The notes below the pieces were generated by a model. It saw nothing but the letters and a program-made list of their open reading frames with translations, did not search any database and was not told where the DNA came from. The position numbers were made by a program, and so were the translations under genes. Of a stretch of 64,000 bases of DNA, positions 1-10,800 are shown piece by piece. Numbering within the stretch: position 1 is the first letter of the stretch; every line of letters begins with the position of its first letter. The stretch lies in assembly GCA_023548195.1 (NCBI GenBank), contig JAJHZJ010000121.1:868220-932219 (forward strand), in the 5' to 3' direction. Origin of the DNA: Bettongia penicillata ogilbyi. Lineage: Eukaryota > Chordata > Mammalia > Diprotodontia > Potoroidae.

Positions 1-320
1 TCCCCAGAATCTGCCTTGTGCTCTCTCCCATCTCCCTCACTTCGTTTATGACTTCTGCCTTTCCTGCTTTCTCTCCTCTCATCATGCCTATACAGTAGAC
101 CTATCTTTCAAGGCCTAGTTAAATTTCTAGCTCTTCCAAGAAACCCTCCCTGAACTTTCTGGCCTCATTGTAACTTCCTTCTTTGGATAGTCATAGCTTT
201 TTCTTTGTCTGTCTCTATTGATAGTTCCTTTTTTCATGTACACAGAGCAAAGAGAGTCTATGATTCACCTTCAGAACCAAGAACTATACCTTATACAGAG
301 CAGGTGCTTGATAAATGCTA
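1..320 (+). repeat. L2 LINE 3' end
   Basis: The order of blocks follows the L2 3' untranslated end: a C/T-rich 'tccaagaaaccctccctgaac' region, then 'gtctatgattcacc', then the terminal 'gcaggtgcttgataaatgc'. It is an old diverged copy, truncated by the window edge, and its boundaries are approximate. Confidence 0.65.
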
Positions 321-611
321 ATGGATTTTCATTACATCTCCCCAAAATACTATTCACCGCTTTTTTGGAGGAAAATTAATTGCAATACTTATTCTAACAC
401 AAAAATATGATCTATTAAAGAATACAACGCCAAATATAGGAACAGAAATGACTGACATTTATGAGGAGAGTTTCTATGGACCTGAGACTTAATGGATGTA
501 TGAAACCCTTTGTGAGCAACTCTCTACTGAAGCGGATTCACAACTGCTCTGAGATTTATAGTTCTGGAGAGTTTCCTAGAGCAGTGATCTGATTTTTTTT
601 AATCCAGTACT
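321..611. other. Unassigned non-coding stretch
   Basis: AT-rich sequence between an L2 end and an L1 3' end. I see no open frame of note, no recognisable repeat and no promoter-like signal. Confidence 0.5.
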
Positions 612-1275
612 CCTTCCTATCAGCAAAAAAAAAAAATGTTTGAGCACACACCTCTAATATGTATGTGTTTACTTATTTGTGAAGTACAGACAGACTAGGT
701 CTATACCCCAAAGAGTTCAAAGAAAAGGGAAAGGATATGTACAACAATACGTTATGGCAGCTCTTTTTGTAGTGGCAGAGAACTGGAAACTGAGGGAATG
801 TCCATCCATCAGGGAATAAATGAACAAGTTGTGGTGTATAAATGTTATAGAATATTATTGCACAGTAAGAAATGATAAACAGGATGGCTCAGAAAAACCT
901 GGGAAGACGGATGCAAAGTAAAGTAAGCAGAAGTAGCAGAATGCCATATACAGTAACAAAAATATTGGCATAATAATCAACTGTGAAAGACTTAGCTACT
1001 CTCATCAATACAGCGATCCATTACCATTCCAATGGACTCATGATGAAATACGTTATTCAATTCCAGAGAAAGAACTAATGAACTGGGAACAGATGGAAGC
1101 ATATTTTTTCCTTATTACTTTTTAAGCAAGATGACTAAAGTAGAAATGTTTTGTATGACTTCATATAGATAATGCGCATCATATTTCTTGCCTTCTCAAT
1201 GGTTGGGGGAGGGGTGGAGGGAAGGAGAAAAATTGGAACTGAGGATAAAAATATTTTAAAAATATAATATACATA
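612..1275 (+). repeat. L1 LINE, 3' end of ORF2 region and 3'UTR
   Basis: Contains landmarks of marsupial L1 3' ends in order: 'tggcagctctttttgtagtgg', 'aacaagttgtggtgtata', 'gaatattattgcacagtaag', 'aaaaacctgggaag', 'gagaaagaactaatg', then 'cttgccttctcaatgg', a G-rich tract near 1205-1230 and an A-rich tail. Short indels and stops throughout show that it is 5'-truncated and dead. Confidence 0.85.
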
Positions 1276-1578
1276 GGGATGGACAATTTTTTCTTCATTT
1301 ACAAATCAAGACAATCAAAATGGTTTTCCTTCTGTTGGGAACATTTGTATTGAATGTTTGTATGGCTAAGTATATAGCCTGCAAGTAGAGCTGATAATCG
1401 TCATGTTCAATAATACTCAAAACATTTTAATGTCCCGTACGTACTGAAAAATATGCAAACATTTTCACCTGTCACTTGAGGTTCTCCATATTCTAGCACC
1501 TCCATATTTTTACCACATTATTTCATAATAATGGTTCAACCAAACTGGCTTGTTATACATTTCCTTTTTCTTTCACTT
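1276..1578. other. Unassigned non-coding stretch
   Basis: Unique-looking AT-rich sequence between the L1 tail and a SINE. No gene or repeat was recognised. Confidence 0.4.
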
Positions 1579-1592
1579 ACATACATGTATTT
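1579..1592. repeat. Target-site duplication, left copy
   Basis: The 14 bases 'acatacatgtattt' recur at 1924-1937 as 'acatatatgtattt' (13 of 14 match). They flank the SINE exactly and so mark its insertion site. Confidence 0.7.
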
Positions 1593-1923
1593 GGGGCAGC
1601 TAGGTGGTGCAGTGGATAGAGCACCAGTGCAGGAGTCAGGAGGACCTGAATTCAAATCTCACCTCAGACACTTGACACTCACAAGCTGTGTGACCTTGGA
1701 CAAGTCACTTAACCCCAACTACCTCATCCTGGGTCATCTCCAGTCATCCTGATGAATATCTGGTCACTGGATTCAGATGGCTCTGGAGGAGAAGTGAGGC
1801 TGGTGCCCTGCACAGCCCTCCCTCACTCAAAACAAAGTCAAGTGCAAGTCATGTCATTATTTCTCTGATGACATGGTCTTCTTCGGCAATGAAGGACAAA
1901 CACACACACACACACATACACAC
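1593..1923 (+). mobile_element. Marsupial tRNA-headed SINE with RTE-type 3' tail
   Basis: Starts with the canonical head 'ggggcagctaggtggtgcag', followed by 'gtgtgaccttggacaagtca' (B-box/CORE-like region). It ends in a long tail containing 'gatggctctggagg', 'ccctccctcactc' and 'aatgaaggacaaac', then a CA run. The same tail closes the RTE 3' end near 30.05 kb, suggesting mobilisation by RTE machinery. A 13/14 target-site duplication flanks it. This is the most complete SINE in the window; the tRNA-like head is not a functional tRNA gene. Confidence 0.9.
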
Positions 1924-1937
1924 ACATATATGTATTT

Positions 1938-1992
1938 GTATATGTGTGTATATATGTGTGAATATACACATATATATACATATATGCATGCT
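1938..1992. repeat. (TA)n/(TG)n microsatellite
   Basis: Alternating purine-pyrimidine tract just beyond the SINE's right target-site copy, continuing the CA run of its tail. Confidence 0.85.
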
Positions 1993-1994
1993 TA

Positions 1995-2135
1995 TATTAT
2001 GGCTCATGCTATTCCCTTTGCTTAAAAATTCTTCTTCCCCACTCATCCTGAGCTTTGACTGTTGAATTCATGTCCATCAATAAGGATTCAACTCAAAGAT
2101 TTTCTTGATTCCCTCAGGGAAAAATTATCTTACCC
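1995..2135 (+). repeat. L2 LINE fragment
   Basis: The succession 'tgctattccctttgct', 'attcttcttccccac' and 'caactcaaagattttcttg' follows the part of the L2 3' region that precedes its terminal block. Diverged. Confidence 0.5.
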
Positions 2136-2179
2136 TTAAGAGATTCTATAATATACAAATCTTAACAGTACCATAAGAA

Positions 2180-2402
2180 TATAGATGTGTAGCTGGAAAG
2201 GACTTCAGAGGCCATATAATCCAACCCCCTCATTTTACATATGAGGAAAAAAATCCAATCCCTTATTTTATATATGAGGAAACTGAGGCCCAGAGGAGGG
2301 GAAATGACTTGCCCAAGGTCATACAGACAATAAAATGACAGAGGCGGTATCTAAATCCAGGTCCTCTGACTCCAGAGTCAGTCTTCTTCCCAATGTTCTA
2401 TT
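2180..2402 (-). repeat. MIR-type CORE-SINE, antisense
   Basis: Antisense MIR landmarks: 'tagctggaaaggac', 'gaggaaactgaggcccag', 'gacttgcccaaggtca', 'caggtcctctgactcc'. The copy has a short internal duplication of the 'tatgaggaaa' block near 2240-2280. Confidence 0.8.
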
Positions 2403-2654
2403 TTGCATTTTAATTATTAATGTATATGTTCTGGAGAACCTCATCACCTACCATGTAGGGAATCTCTCTTGACTTGGACTTTGACACTGGATCTCCTCCC
2501 TGACAGCAGAAAAACCCTTTGGTGAATATATGTCTCTTTGTTTTATATCTTGCCTAACATTAATATAGAACAACTCCTTTGTTGTCATGTCTTTCATAAA
2601 ATCTTGCATTATTATATGATGACATGTGCACAGTAAAACTTTGAATGCAGGGTT

Positions 2655-2785
2655 ATATGTATCATATCCCTTAACCTGTTTGTAATCTCCATGAAGACCC
2701 AGACTGCGTCTTATTTTATCATTATTTTCTCTTCCCTGATATCTAGCACTGGGCTTTGTACATTAGCAGTAAATAAAAGACAAGA
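2655..2785 (+). repeat. L2 LINE 3' terminus
   Basis: Reads 'gtttgtaatctccatgaag', 'cctgatatctagcactggg', 'gtaaataaa', the standard last block of L2. The unassigned DNA from 2403 may be a more decayed part of the same element. Confidence 0.6.
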
Positions 2786-3249
2786 AATAAAAAAAAAATG
2801 GTCTGCAAATCAGACAGCACAAAGAGAAAGAAAAGACCCAGGCAGACAGACAAGTCCTTGTAAAACTGAAGCTCTAAGGAAGCTAGAGATGACATTTTGA
2901 CCAGGCATTTCTAGCTGTACAATAAAACCGAAGAACGAGTTAGAAAAGAAAGGCTCACGTCGTACTTTCGATTATATAGCTTCATCTTGTGACAGGTCTC
3001 ATTCCAACTTTTATTTTCTCCATCCCCAGATTTTGTTCTTGCTGCATTGCTGCGAGAATACACAGTACCCACTTCCCAAGGAGATGACTCACACCATGAA
3101 ACAAATTATTTCTATTTTGAAAGTTTTAGGGCTCCTGTTAGAGAGAACTTAAACCAATTTAACAGCTAATAACAAGTTCTCTGCAGAGAATTTTTCACCC
3201 ACTTCCTCTTCTCCCAGTAATTTTTTTGAAAGAATCCCTGATGTAAAGC
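2786..3249. other. Unassigned non-coding stretch
   Basis: No recognisable gene or repeat. A 69-codon open frame at 2691-2900 overlaps the L2 end and has no coding signature. Confidence 0.4.
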
Positions 3250-3345
3250 AACAGTATAAACTCCTTGAAACCCCTGACTGGCATATCTTTCTTTGGGGTT
3301 CCCTGTGGTCCCTAGCAGAGTGCTAACAAATACTTGTTGAATCAA
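3250..3345 (+). repeat. L2 LINE 3' terminus fragment
   Basis: 'aaactccttgaaacccctga' followed by 'gtgctaacaaatacttgttg' matches the last 90 bp of L2. Confidence 0.55.
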
Positions 3346-3619
3346 AAACAAAAATGTTGTTTTTTATGTTCAGAATATAGTTTAACAAAACAGGAAAACA
3401 TTAACTCCATTATAGTCAAAATTTGTGCTAGATAACTTTCCTATGTAGATCCTGATCATACCGTCCTTCAGAGTAAAAAGAGCAGGAGAGAAATGAGATA
3501 GAAAAGATGATAGGTAAGAAATAGGTCAGAAGGAAAGCAGAATAAGTGTATGACCTTAGGCCACTGCCCCTCCCCATTACTGATGGAGCAAAGAGGATTT
3601 ATTCTGACCTCTAATTTGC

Positions 3620-3690
3620 TCTCTTTTCTCTAATTCATGTTTTATACATGTGCCAAAATAATCTTCCTGGGTACAGGTCTGATGCCAGAT
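3620..3690 (+). repeat. L2 LINE, left part (interrupted)
   Basis: 'tgccaaaataatcttcctgg' and 'caggtctgatg' belong to the L2 3' region. The sequence continues at 3866 after a MIR insertion. Confidence 0.6.
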
Positions 3691-3865
3691 TTAAGGTTGG
3701 AAGGGAGCTCAGAAATCGGCTAATCAAACACTCTCATTCTGACCAATGAAGAAACTGAGGCCCACAGAAACAAAGTGAGTTGTCCAAGGTGACTCACAGT
3801 AAGTAACAAAGCCAGGATTCCAAACCAGTTTTTCATTCTAAATCCACTATAGCATATTTGTGCAT
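3691..3865 (-). mobile_element. MIR-type CORE-SINE inserted in L2
   Basis: Antisense MIR blocks ('aggttggaagggagctcaga', 'gaagaaactgaggcccac', 'ttgtccaaggtgactcac') sit between two collinear halves of an L2 copy. The MIR therefore inserted after the L2. Confidence 0.75.
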
Positions 3866-3985
3866 ATCAGTTAAGAAACTTTCAATAGCTCTCTGGGACA
3901 AATCAGATAAAATAAAAACTTCTTAGCATGGTGTTTACTGTCCTCCAGAAGCTGATTTCAACCAAGTTTTTATTCTCCTTCTTGT
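3866..3985 (+). repeat. L2 LINE, right part
   Basis: 'ctttcaatagctctctggga', 'aaataaaaacttcttagc' and 'gtcctccagaagctgattt' continue the L2 left of 3691 without loss. Confidence 0.65.
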
Positions 3986-4222
3986 AGTCATTAACAGTTG
4001 CCTTCGACTCTCTGTGACTCCATGTGGGGTTTTCTTAACAAAAATATTGGAGTTGTTTGCCATTTCCTTCTCCAGTTCATTTTACAAATGAGGAAACTGA
4101 AGCAAACATGGTTATATGACTTGCCCAGGGTCACACAACTAGTAAGTGTCTGAGACTGGATTTGAACTCAGGAAGATGAGTCTTCCTGCCTCTAGGCCTG
4201 CACTGTACTACCTAGCAGTCTA
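3986..4222 (-). mobile_element. Marsupial SINE, antisense
   Basis: Reads from the 3' end: 'tgccttcgactctctgtgac', 'ttggagttgtttgccatttc', 'aaatgaggaaactgaagc', 'agtaagtgtctgagactgg', ending near the tRNA-like head. About 80-85% like the other copies by eye. Confidence 0.85.
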
Positions 4223-4224
4223 GC

Positions 4225-4497
4225 TAGTATTTATACAGCAACTGCTATGTGTCAGGCTCTGTGTTAAGGACTTTAGCAATAAGGATGAGGGACCATTGGA
4301 TCATCCCAAAAACCATGAGAGATAGCTGGTATAATTTATCCTCATTTTACAGATGGAAACTTCAGGAAACTGAAGCAGAGGTTAAGTGAGTTATGCAGGA
4401 TAACATAGCTAGTAAGTGTCTGAAGCCAGATGTGAACTTATATCTTGCTGACACCAAGCCGAGCACTCTATCCACTGCCCCACTTACCTGTCTTATA
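4225..4497 (-). repeat. CORE-SINE/MIR-type element, antisense
   Basis: Begins 'ctatgtgtcaggctctgtgt', then the 'cctcattttacagatgg' block, then 'agtaagtgtctgaagcc' and the head 'gcactctatccactgcccc'. It abuts the SINE to its left, so the two are tandem insertions. Confidence 0.75.
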
Positions 4498-5060
4498 TCT
4501 TTCCTGTCTAAATGGACAGACCAAGCTCCTTCGAATGATTATAAATATCTTCTAGGAGGCTCTGCAATGTCATAGGGCTTGATGCATTCACCAAAATGTC
4601 ATCCACAAGTGAGCACATCTGGAGGATCTCACCATCCACAAGAAATCCTGCTTTATATTTTATTTGGTGTTTATTATCACAGGATCATTGAACGGAGCTA
4701 TTTCTCTTGTTATTTCTTCCAAAGAACTCTGAAAAATCTTGATACCTGCAAGGTAAAAAATCCATTATCCAAACCTATAAGGCAGTGCTTTGTCCTACCA
4801 AGGTAAATGCTTTTTTTCATAATCAACAATTCAACAATTAGCCCAATACATTCTTATATTTTCTATACCTTTTGGTCATTCATGAGATAAAAAAATAGAT
4901 TTGATCCATTGTTGAACATACCCTACTTATTCCCTATTAGTACTCTCATTGAGGGTATTCTCAATTCATGTACTGATGAACATGATAAAGATTTTGTGTA
5001 GATGGGCATGTAAGGTTGATAGTTTTCAAAGACTTCTGATATGTAATATATATGCATGTA
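4498..5060 (-). pseudogene. RTE-clade LINE reverse-transcriptase remnant
   Basis: Read on the minus strand, conceptual translation with frameshifts gives RTE RT landmarks in order: 'ENYQP' (family: NYRPI) near 5030, 'CSTMDQI' near 4910, a degraded 'DYEKAFD' position near 4830, 'LVDDILV' (F-ADD box) near 4590 and 'NHSKELGLS' near 4530. Spacing is shorter than usual, so deletions have occurred. No intact frame remains. A second copy lies at 17.73-18.57 kb. Confidence 0.65.
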
Positions 5061-5234
5061 TATATGCTATGTATTTACATGTTTACATATATGTTGTGTC
5101 TGTGTAAAACAATAATGTAGAGGTATAGTGTCAAGACTTCTTAGAAGAATTAGACAGACCTGTAATTCAAAATGGTAAGAACTTTCATTGAATTTTATCA
5201 GTAGAAGGCTACTAAATGAACTGATACCCAAAAT
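5061..5234. other. Unassigned short stretch
   Basis: Starts with a TA/TG-rich patch (5045-5100), then AT-rich sequence leading into the L3 3' region. It may be decayed LINE 3'UTR. Confidence 0.3.
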
Positions 5235-6638
5235 GAATGCCCACTGCAATGTATCAGATAAGTGATCATTGAGCATTTGCTTCAAGGCCTCCAATGTCCA
5301 AAAGCTCACTACTGTATAAGGAAGCCCATTTCATTTTAGATATCTCTAAGTATTAAGGAATTCCTTATATCAAACTTCAATTTTCCTCATCATAACTTTT
5401 GCCTATTGCTTCTGTTTTTACTATCAGAAGCCAAATAGAACAAGTCTAATCCTTTTTTCTACATGGCAGCCTTTCAAGTATTTAAAGACAGTTATCAGGT
5501 ATTCACTCCGTTTTCCATATATGACCCAGTTAGAGAAATTAGATTTTCTAATCCCTGCAACTGTTCTTACAATGACATGGATTCAAGACCCTTCAACATT
5601 CTGATTGCCCTACTCTGAATGTTTTTCAGTTTATCCACGTACTTTTCTAAATTGCACCTAGTAATAAGCTTGTCACTTTGAAAGTCAACATTCCTCCCTT
5701 ATCCAGGACTAAGGGATTCATGAATATGGTCCATAAATTATCATTTCAGACTGATTAATCCATACTTGTGTGCATCTTCCAAGAGTTTCTGCAAGAAATT
5801 TATTAGCGCTTTAGTGACTGCTAACTCTTGAACTGGGAAAGTCCACTCTTAGAATTTCTCTTCTTAGGTTACAAAAAGGGCATGGAAATTCCATGTATGT
5901 CTGTCCCAAGGGAGCTATTTCAAATTCCTGAACAGAGGGCCTCTATTCAAGAACAAGTTTCCCTTATTCAGGATCATGTCCACTCTAATGCATGCTAGTC
6001 TGTCTTCTGAATAGGAAAAATAATCAAGGATGTCTAAAAGAGCTCAAACTGATGTGCTAGCTTACATTTATGGACCATGAATCACTTATGGACCATGACA
6101 AGGGACAATTCCTCTTGTCCTGTCCATCTTCCTGTATCCTCATCAGCCAATCATCTTGAAAGAACCTCCAGTTACTAAAAACCAACCAGAAGTTCTCTGT
6201 GTGCTATCAGCAAAGTGGTATTGACCAAGCCTACATTCCCCATTGCTAGAAGTTCCTCAGATTCCTCCAAACAAAAGTTCATACCCTGGAATCTCATCAA
6301 GCTGATTTAAGAACTTCAAGCTGACCATGGTCTACCATGGTCAATTATCCTCACACATTTATTGCTTCTAAATTTCATCTTATTAGACTAAACCCAAAGT
6401 TCTAATATGGCAAGATCTTTTTGTATCTTGACTGTATCATCAGTAGGCTAACTCTTCTTCCTGAATTATTGTCATCTACAAATTTGATAAGATCTATGCC
6501 TTTATATAAACTTCATAAAAATGTTAAACAACTTAAATCCCTGAAGCATTTTATGGGAGACCTCTTTTCCTGAGTGACATCAAATACCATCAAATCACTA
6601 TTATTTGAGTTCTGGCATTCAACCCAAATCCATCCTTT
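5235..6638 (-). repeat. L3/CR1-clade LINE, 3' half
   Basis: Minus-strand L3/CR1 features visible on the plus strand: 'aaggaagcccatttcatttt', 'agaacaagtctaatcc', 'agtatttaaagacag', 'aagacccttcaacattctga', 'aaatttcatcttattagac', 'atctacaaatttgataag' and 'cataaaaatgttaaac'. This is the 3'UTR and the end of ORF2. It continues collinearly at 8292 after a 1.65-kb insertion. Confidence 0.8.
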
Positions 6639-6764
6639 TCTTTTTTTTTTCATTCTTTTGTTTTGGGTTATTATTTCTCGGTATTTTGATCATGCCATTC
6701 ACTTCCCCTTGCCCAATTCTGGTTTTCAAGGAGTAATTTTCTTTAAGATTTTGGATCTCTTGCT
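6639..6764 (-). repeat. L1 ORF1 middle segment, minus strand
   Basis: A poly-T run at 6641-6650, then (minus strand) a frame containing 'EIQNLKENYSLKTRIGQ', which fits the coiled-coil part of marsupial L1 ORF1p. It lies on the same strand as the L1 5' end at 7169-8275, separated from it by an inverted L1 3'UTR. Confidence 0.6.
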
Positions 6765-7168
6765 GAGTAAACTGAGCAGAACCAGGAAAACATTGTACAT
6801 AGTAACAGCAATATTGTGAGATGACTGACCTGGATAGATTTAGATCTTTGTCAGCAATGCAATGATCTAATTCCAGGACTCATGATGGAAAATGCTCTCC
6901 ACATCCAGAGAAAGAACTATGGGGTCTGAATGCAGATCAAAGCATTCTCTTCTTTTTTGTTTTTTCTTTCTCATGGTTTTCCCCTTTTGTTCTGATCCTT
7001 CTTTCACAAGATGACTAATGTGGAAGTATATTTAATATGATTGCACATACATAACCTATATCAGAATGCATGGAGTCTTGGGGAGGTGGAAGGGGGAATG
7101 ATTTAGAACTCAAAATCTCATAAAAGTGAATATTGAAACTATAAATAAACATATTTTAAATAAAAGCT
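6765..7168 (+). repeat. L1 3'UTR fragment, plus strand
   Basis: 'gagcagaaccaggaaaacat', 'gagaaagaactatggggtc', 'cacaagatgactaatgtgg', 'cataacctatatcagaatgc' and an A-rich end at 7140-7165 are L1 3'UTR landmarks. Its orientation is opposite to the L1 sequence on both sides. Confidence 0.85.
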
Positions 7169-8275
7169 TCTGGGTTTCTTTTTACAATTGGTTGACTTTC
7201 TTTTCATAGTTTTCTGGTTTTCTTAGACTGTTCTTATTTTTTTGCTAATTTTTCCTCACTGTCTCTTATTTGATTTTTAAAGCCCTTTTTAAGTTCTTCT
7301 GAGAACTCTTTTTGGGAATGTGACCATTGACCTTGCTCTTTAGGGTAGGAGGGGCTATTTTTTGCTTCGATATCCTCCTCTAAAAACAGTCCCAGATCTT
7401 CTCTGTCCCCATAGTAGCTGTCTATGGTTGGGTTTTTTCTCCTTCGCTTACTCATTTTTATTTATTTATTTTTAGTAGCTTGTTATTATAATCACTTCTA
7501 GCCTTGTATGGGGGATGGTGTGGGGGATGGTGCCTCTAGCCTCAGTTCCTTCTTATTGTTATTTTCTGAGCTTTGTCCACAGCCCAACCATGGCAATCCT
7601 TTCCCCCTCCAAGCCACAGCTACGGTCCCCACACTCACTATGCTGGAAATACTCTTGGCTCCCTGAGGACCCTCCCGTGACTGTAACCTTCAGTTTTCCC
7701 CTCTAACCTAGAACCCAAACCAGGAACTCAGCTCTCCTCTAAGTGTCCACAGTCAGTAGTGTCCCCACTCCATGTTCCTCCACTCACCCATCATGTGCTG
7801 GTTTCTTCTTGCCCTCAGTCCACAGCTCACCGTATCTTGGCAGCACAACTGGCCCTGGTGTCCCTCAGCAGGCAAGGGTCATTCAACGTACCTCTGCTCA
7901 GATGTCTGACCCCACACACACTGTCCCTGAGGAGAGAATTCCTACAGCTGAGGCCCAGCTTTCCCCAGGGCTTCTGGTTTGTTGTTTCCATGGAGATAGT
8001 CTGGAGGTGTTTATAATTCACTCAAGGTGAACCTCCATCCCTGGGGTCTTTCCTCAGGTTTTCTCCAGTTTATCCCAGGAGTACCACTGCTTTGCCCCAA
8101 TTCTTGTTTATTTTTCCCACTTTACATTCATCCCCAGGTGCTATTTTGTCTTGCTAGTGGAGGTAATCTGGAGAGCTTGAAATTTTCTGACCTACTCCAT
8201 CATCTTCCCAGAATCCCCCTCTCCCAGTTCCATCAAACCAAAGGACCACCTATCTCACTTTGCTCTATCTTTTTT
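7169..8275 (-). pseudogene. L1 5'UTR and start of ORF1, minus strand
   Basis: On the minus strand the element starts near 8275 ('gattctgggaagatgatgga', typical of an L1 5' end). It runs through a GC-richer 5'UTR and enters ORF1 with the ATG at 7455-7453. The open part (7455-7234, 73 codons) begins MSKRRRKNPTIDSYYGDRED and continues through 'EEDIEAKNS' and 'GQWSHSQKEF', the N-terminus of marsupial L1 ORF1p. A stop and frame changes follow. The frames at 7515-8030 on the plus strand are shadows of this 5'UTR. Confidence 0.8.
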
Positions 8276-8291
8276 TTTTAACAAAAATAGA

Positions 8292-8366
8292 ATGAAACTG
8301 TTTATCAAATACATTACTAAAACCCAGGCAAACTATATCTATGGCTTTCCCCTGATCTACCAGTTT
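8292..8366 (-). repeat. L3/CR1 LINE, continuation
   Basis: 'tcaaatacattactaaaacc' and 'cccctgatctaccagtttag' continue the L3 interrupted at 6638. It is broken again by a microsatellite at 8369. Confidence 0.75.
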
Positions 8367-8368
8367 AG

Positions 8369-8566
<198 letters not shown>

Positions 8567-9250
8567 GTTTAGTGTTTCATGGCTTATTCTTAATGAAGCC
8601 AAGCTCTTGGTGATCACTGCTTCCTTTCCTAATAATTCGCTAACTTTTTCCATAGTGATACATTCTAGAATTTTTTCCAGGAATTTAGAATTAAACTCAC
8701 CAGCCTAGAATTTATGTATATCATTCTCTTCCCCCTTTTTTGGAAAATAAGGGCAACATTTGCCTTCCCTAGTCCTGCAATACCTCTCCTGATTTCAGCA
8801 AGCTTTCCAAACATCCATCACATTAGCACTGTGATCCTTCCCATCAGTTCTTTCCATACTAAAGAATGAAGTTCATCTGGGAGAAGTGACATGATACGAT
8901 TTTCTTCCTTATTCTGGTTGTCAACTTACTATTTGCCAGTTTTGTTCTGTGCTTTCCAGTTCAAAAGCCATTTTCCTTGGCAAAGATAAGAGTAAAACAA
9001 GATCCAAGCAACTCTGTCTCCTTTGTCAGTTATCATCCCATCTACTCCAAGCAACAGCTCTATGCCTTCTTTTATTGTTCTCTTTTCTCTAGTTTAGCTT
9101 TAATATTTATTTTTGTTATCCTTAGGTTTCCTTTACAGTCTCAGCTAAGCCCAAGCTTTAAAACTTAGCACTACGCTGATAGTACCAAATTACTCTGATG
9201 TTTTTTTCTTCAATCTCTATTTCCTGGCTTTATTTTCATCTTTCTGGGAC
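8567..9250 (-). pseudogene. L3/CR1 LINE, ORF2 RT and linker remnant
   Basis: Minus-strand translation with frameshifts gives 'KEAVITKS' (RT) near 8615, the 'PDELHSL' linker position near 8870 and 'PKDNKN' near 9130 (family: TKDNKKGFYKY). On the plus strand, 'ttggtgatcactgcttcctt' and 'gggcaacatttgccttccct' are L3 landmarks. Stops throughout. Confidence 0.75.
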
Positions 9251-9639
9251 CCATGGGCTAGAGAGGATCAAGTGTCTTAGAGGGAGAGGAATGGTCTTGC
9301 TCAGGTCTATTCAACTGATCTCTTCCACCTCCCCCTTTGATATCACAAAGAGAGGCAAGGTTGTTCTAGAGATGGAAGTTAAAGGTTCCTAACAGATTCC
9401 AGAAAAGTGAAATGGAAAGAAAAGATGGAACATGGAAGACAGAAGGTGCGGAATGTGAAAGAGAAGAAACAGCTATCTCAGGAAAGACTAGGCATGAAAA
9501 TACAGAGGATTTTCCCCAGACAATCGCAAAGTAATACCTGGCATTTGTGTAACCCCTCAAAATTACAATGTGTTTCCGCATAGTTATTAATGGCTCAATT
9601 TCAAAGATGGAGGTCATAGAGTTTAGGGCTGAAAGGGAC
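9251..9639. other. Unassigned stretch with a short MIR-like patch
   Basis: Mostly unique. 'cctggcatttgtgtaacccc' at 9538-9560 resembles the 3' end of an antisense MIR. The small frames on either strand carry no recognisable motif. Confidence 0.4.
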
Positions 9640-9862
9640 CTTCTGAGATTATAGGATCACAGAACTACTGGTGGAAGAGACTGCAGAGGCCATCTAGTCC
9701 AATGCTTTCATTTTGCAAATGAGTAAACTGAGGTCAGAAAAAGTTGAGTGACTTGTCCAAGGTCACATACATAGAAAATCTCATTGGTGAATTTTAACTC
9801 AGGTCCTCTAACTCCATAATCACTGCTTTTTCCACTGTATCCTCTAATCTAACACCCTTATT
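9640..9862 (-). repeat. MIR-type CORE-SINE, antisense
   Basis: 'ggccatctagtccaatgc', 'gagtaaactgaggtcag', 'gacttgtccaaggtcacat' and 'tcaggtcctctaactcc' are in antisense MIR order. Confidence 0.8.
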
Positions 9863-9929
9863 TTCTAAGATTCTAAGCTGCTTACTCCCCCCTCAAAAAA
9901 AAAAAAAGATCTGAAATAAGAGAAATGTC

Positions 9930-10115
9930 AAAAATGACTTGCCCAGAGTCACACAGGTAGTAAGTAGCAGAGTTGAGATTCAGACTCAGGAAACTGAGGC
10001 TCAGAAAGGTTTGTTGATTTGCTCAGTCACACATATCATTAGAATTGGAGACCAGACTCAAACTCAGATCACCCTGATTTCAAGTTCATTGGACTTTCCC
10101 TTAGACCTTGACGCT
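9930..10115 (-). repeat. MIR-type CORE-SINE fragments, antisense
   Basis: Two partial 'gacttgcccagagtcacac' and 'aaactgaggctcagaaagg' blocks in tandem. They look like two overlapping old MIR insertions. Confidence 0.6.
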
Positions 10116-10685
10116 GAGTTCTGTAAATATAATTCCAAACATAGAAAACTTTACATATTGCAAGGGGGAAATGAGTTGTTCCTTCATATATTTAACTAAC
10201 TCACTTTTGGGGGTGAAAGAAATGTATGCCCAATAATTAATTGTTTTCTAAACCTCAAGTCATAAAATAATTTTAGGCTACTGATTGCATTCAAGCTAAA
10301 TTACTCTTTTCTAAAATTATCAAACAGACTGAATGGTGAAAGGGTGTTAACATAAATGTCAGTTTAAGACATCAGGGCAAGCTAATGCAGAGCATGTGAA
10401 GTCACTGTCATCAAAAGAAGGAGCCAGAGCCTTTCCTTGAAGGAGATTAATACCGAGTTTGTGTACTGTCCAGGGTCAACACCACCCAACCAAGCAGTCA
10501 CAAAGAGTAGTTAGGAGTCAAGGTCAGGGATTTAAAGCAAATTTAAAACAAAGATCAGGTTGAGGTAAAGAAGCCTGATAAGTAATGGGAGGTGAAGCTA
10601 AGAGACTAGTAGACCAGAGATGGAAGGAAGGAAAGAAAACACAAAAGGTAGAACCAGAGTAGCGGAAGAGAATATCTTAATTAAT
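10116..10685. other. Unassigned non-coding stretch
   Basis: AT-rich at first, then a balanced stretch from about 10380 to 10640. No coding frame longer than about 40 codons and no known repeat seen. Confidence 0.4.
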
Positions 10686-10800
10686 CTTACCATGGGGTAA
10701 GTTACTTAAACTTAGACTTCTATTCCCTCATCTATAAAGTGGACTATAGAATGAAGTGTATGGTGTCTGGGGTGCCTTCCATCTCTAAATCTTTGATCCT
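10686..10800 (+). repeat. MIR-type CORE-SINE fragment
   Basis: 'gtaagttacttaaacttag', 'ttccctcatctataaagtgg' and 'gccttccatctctaaatctt' are sense MIR landmarks. Confidence 0.6.

Noticed and set aside
1593..1680. tRNA-like head of the SINE as a possible tRNA gene
   Set aside because: Repeated many times in the window as a SINE head and part of a longer element; no cloverleaf with intact arms was apparent.
1849..2065. 65-codon frames on both strands near 1.9-2.05 kb
   Set aside because: They read a SINE tail and a CA/TA tract.
7743..8030. Overlapping 95- and 85-codon plus-strand frames
   Set aside because: They lie on the antisense of an L1 5'UTR, which is GC-richer and therefore low in stops.
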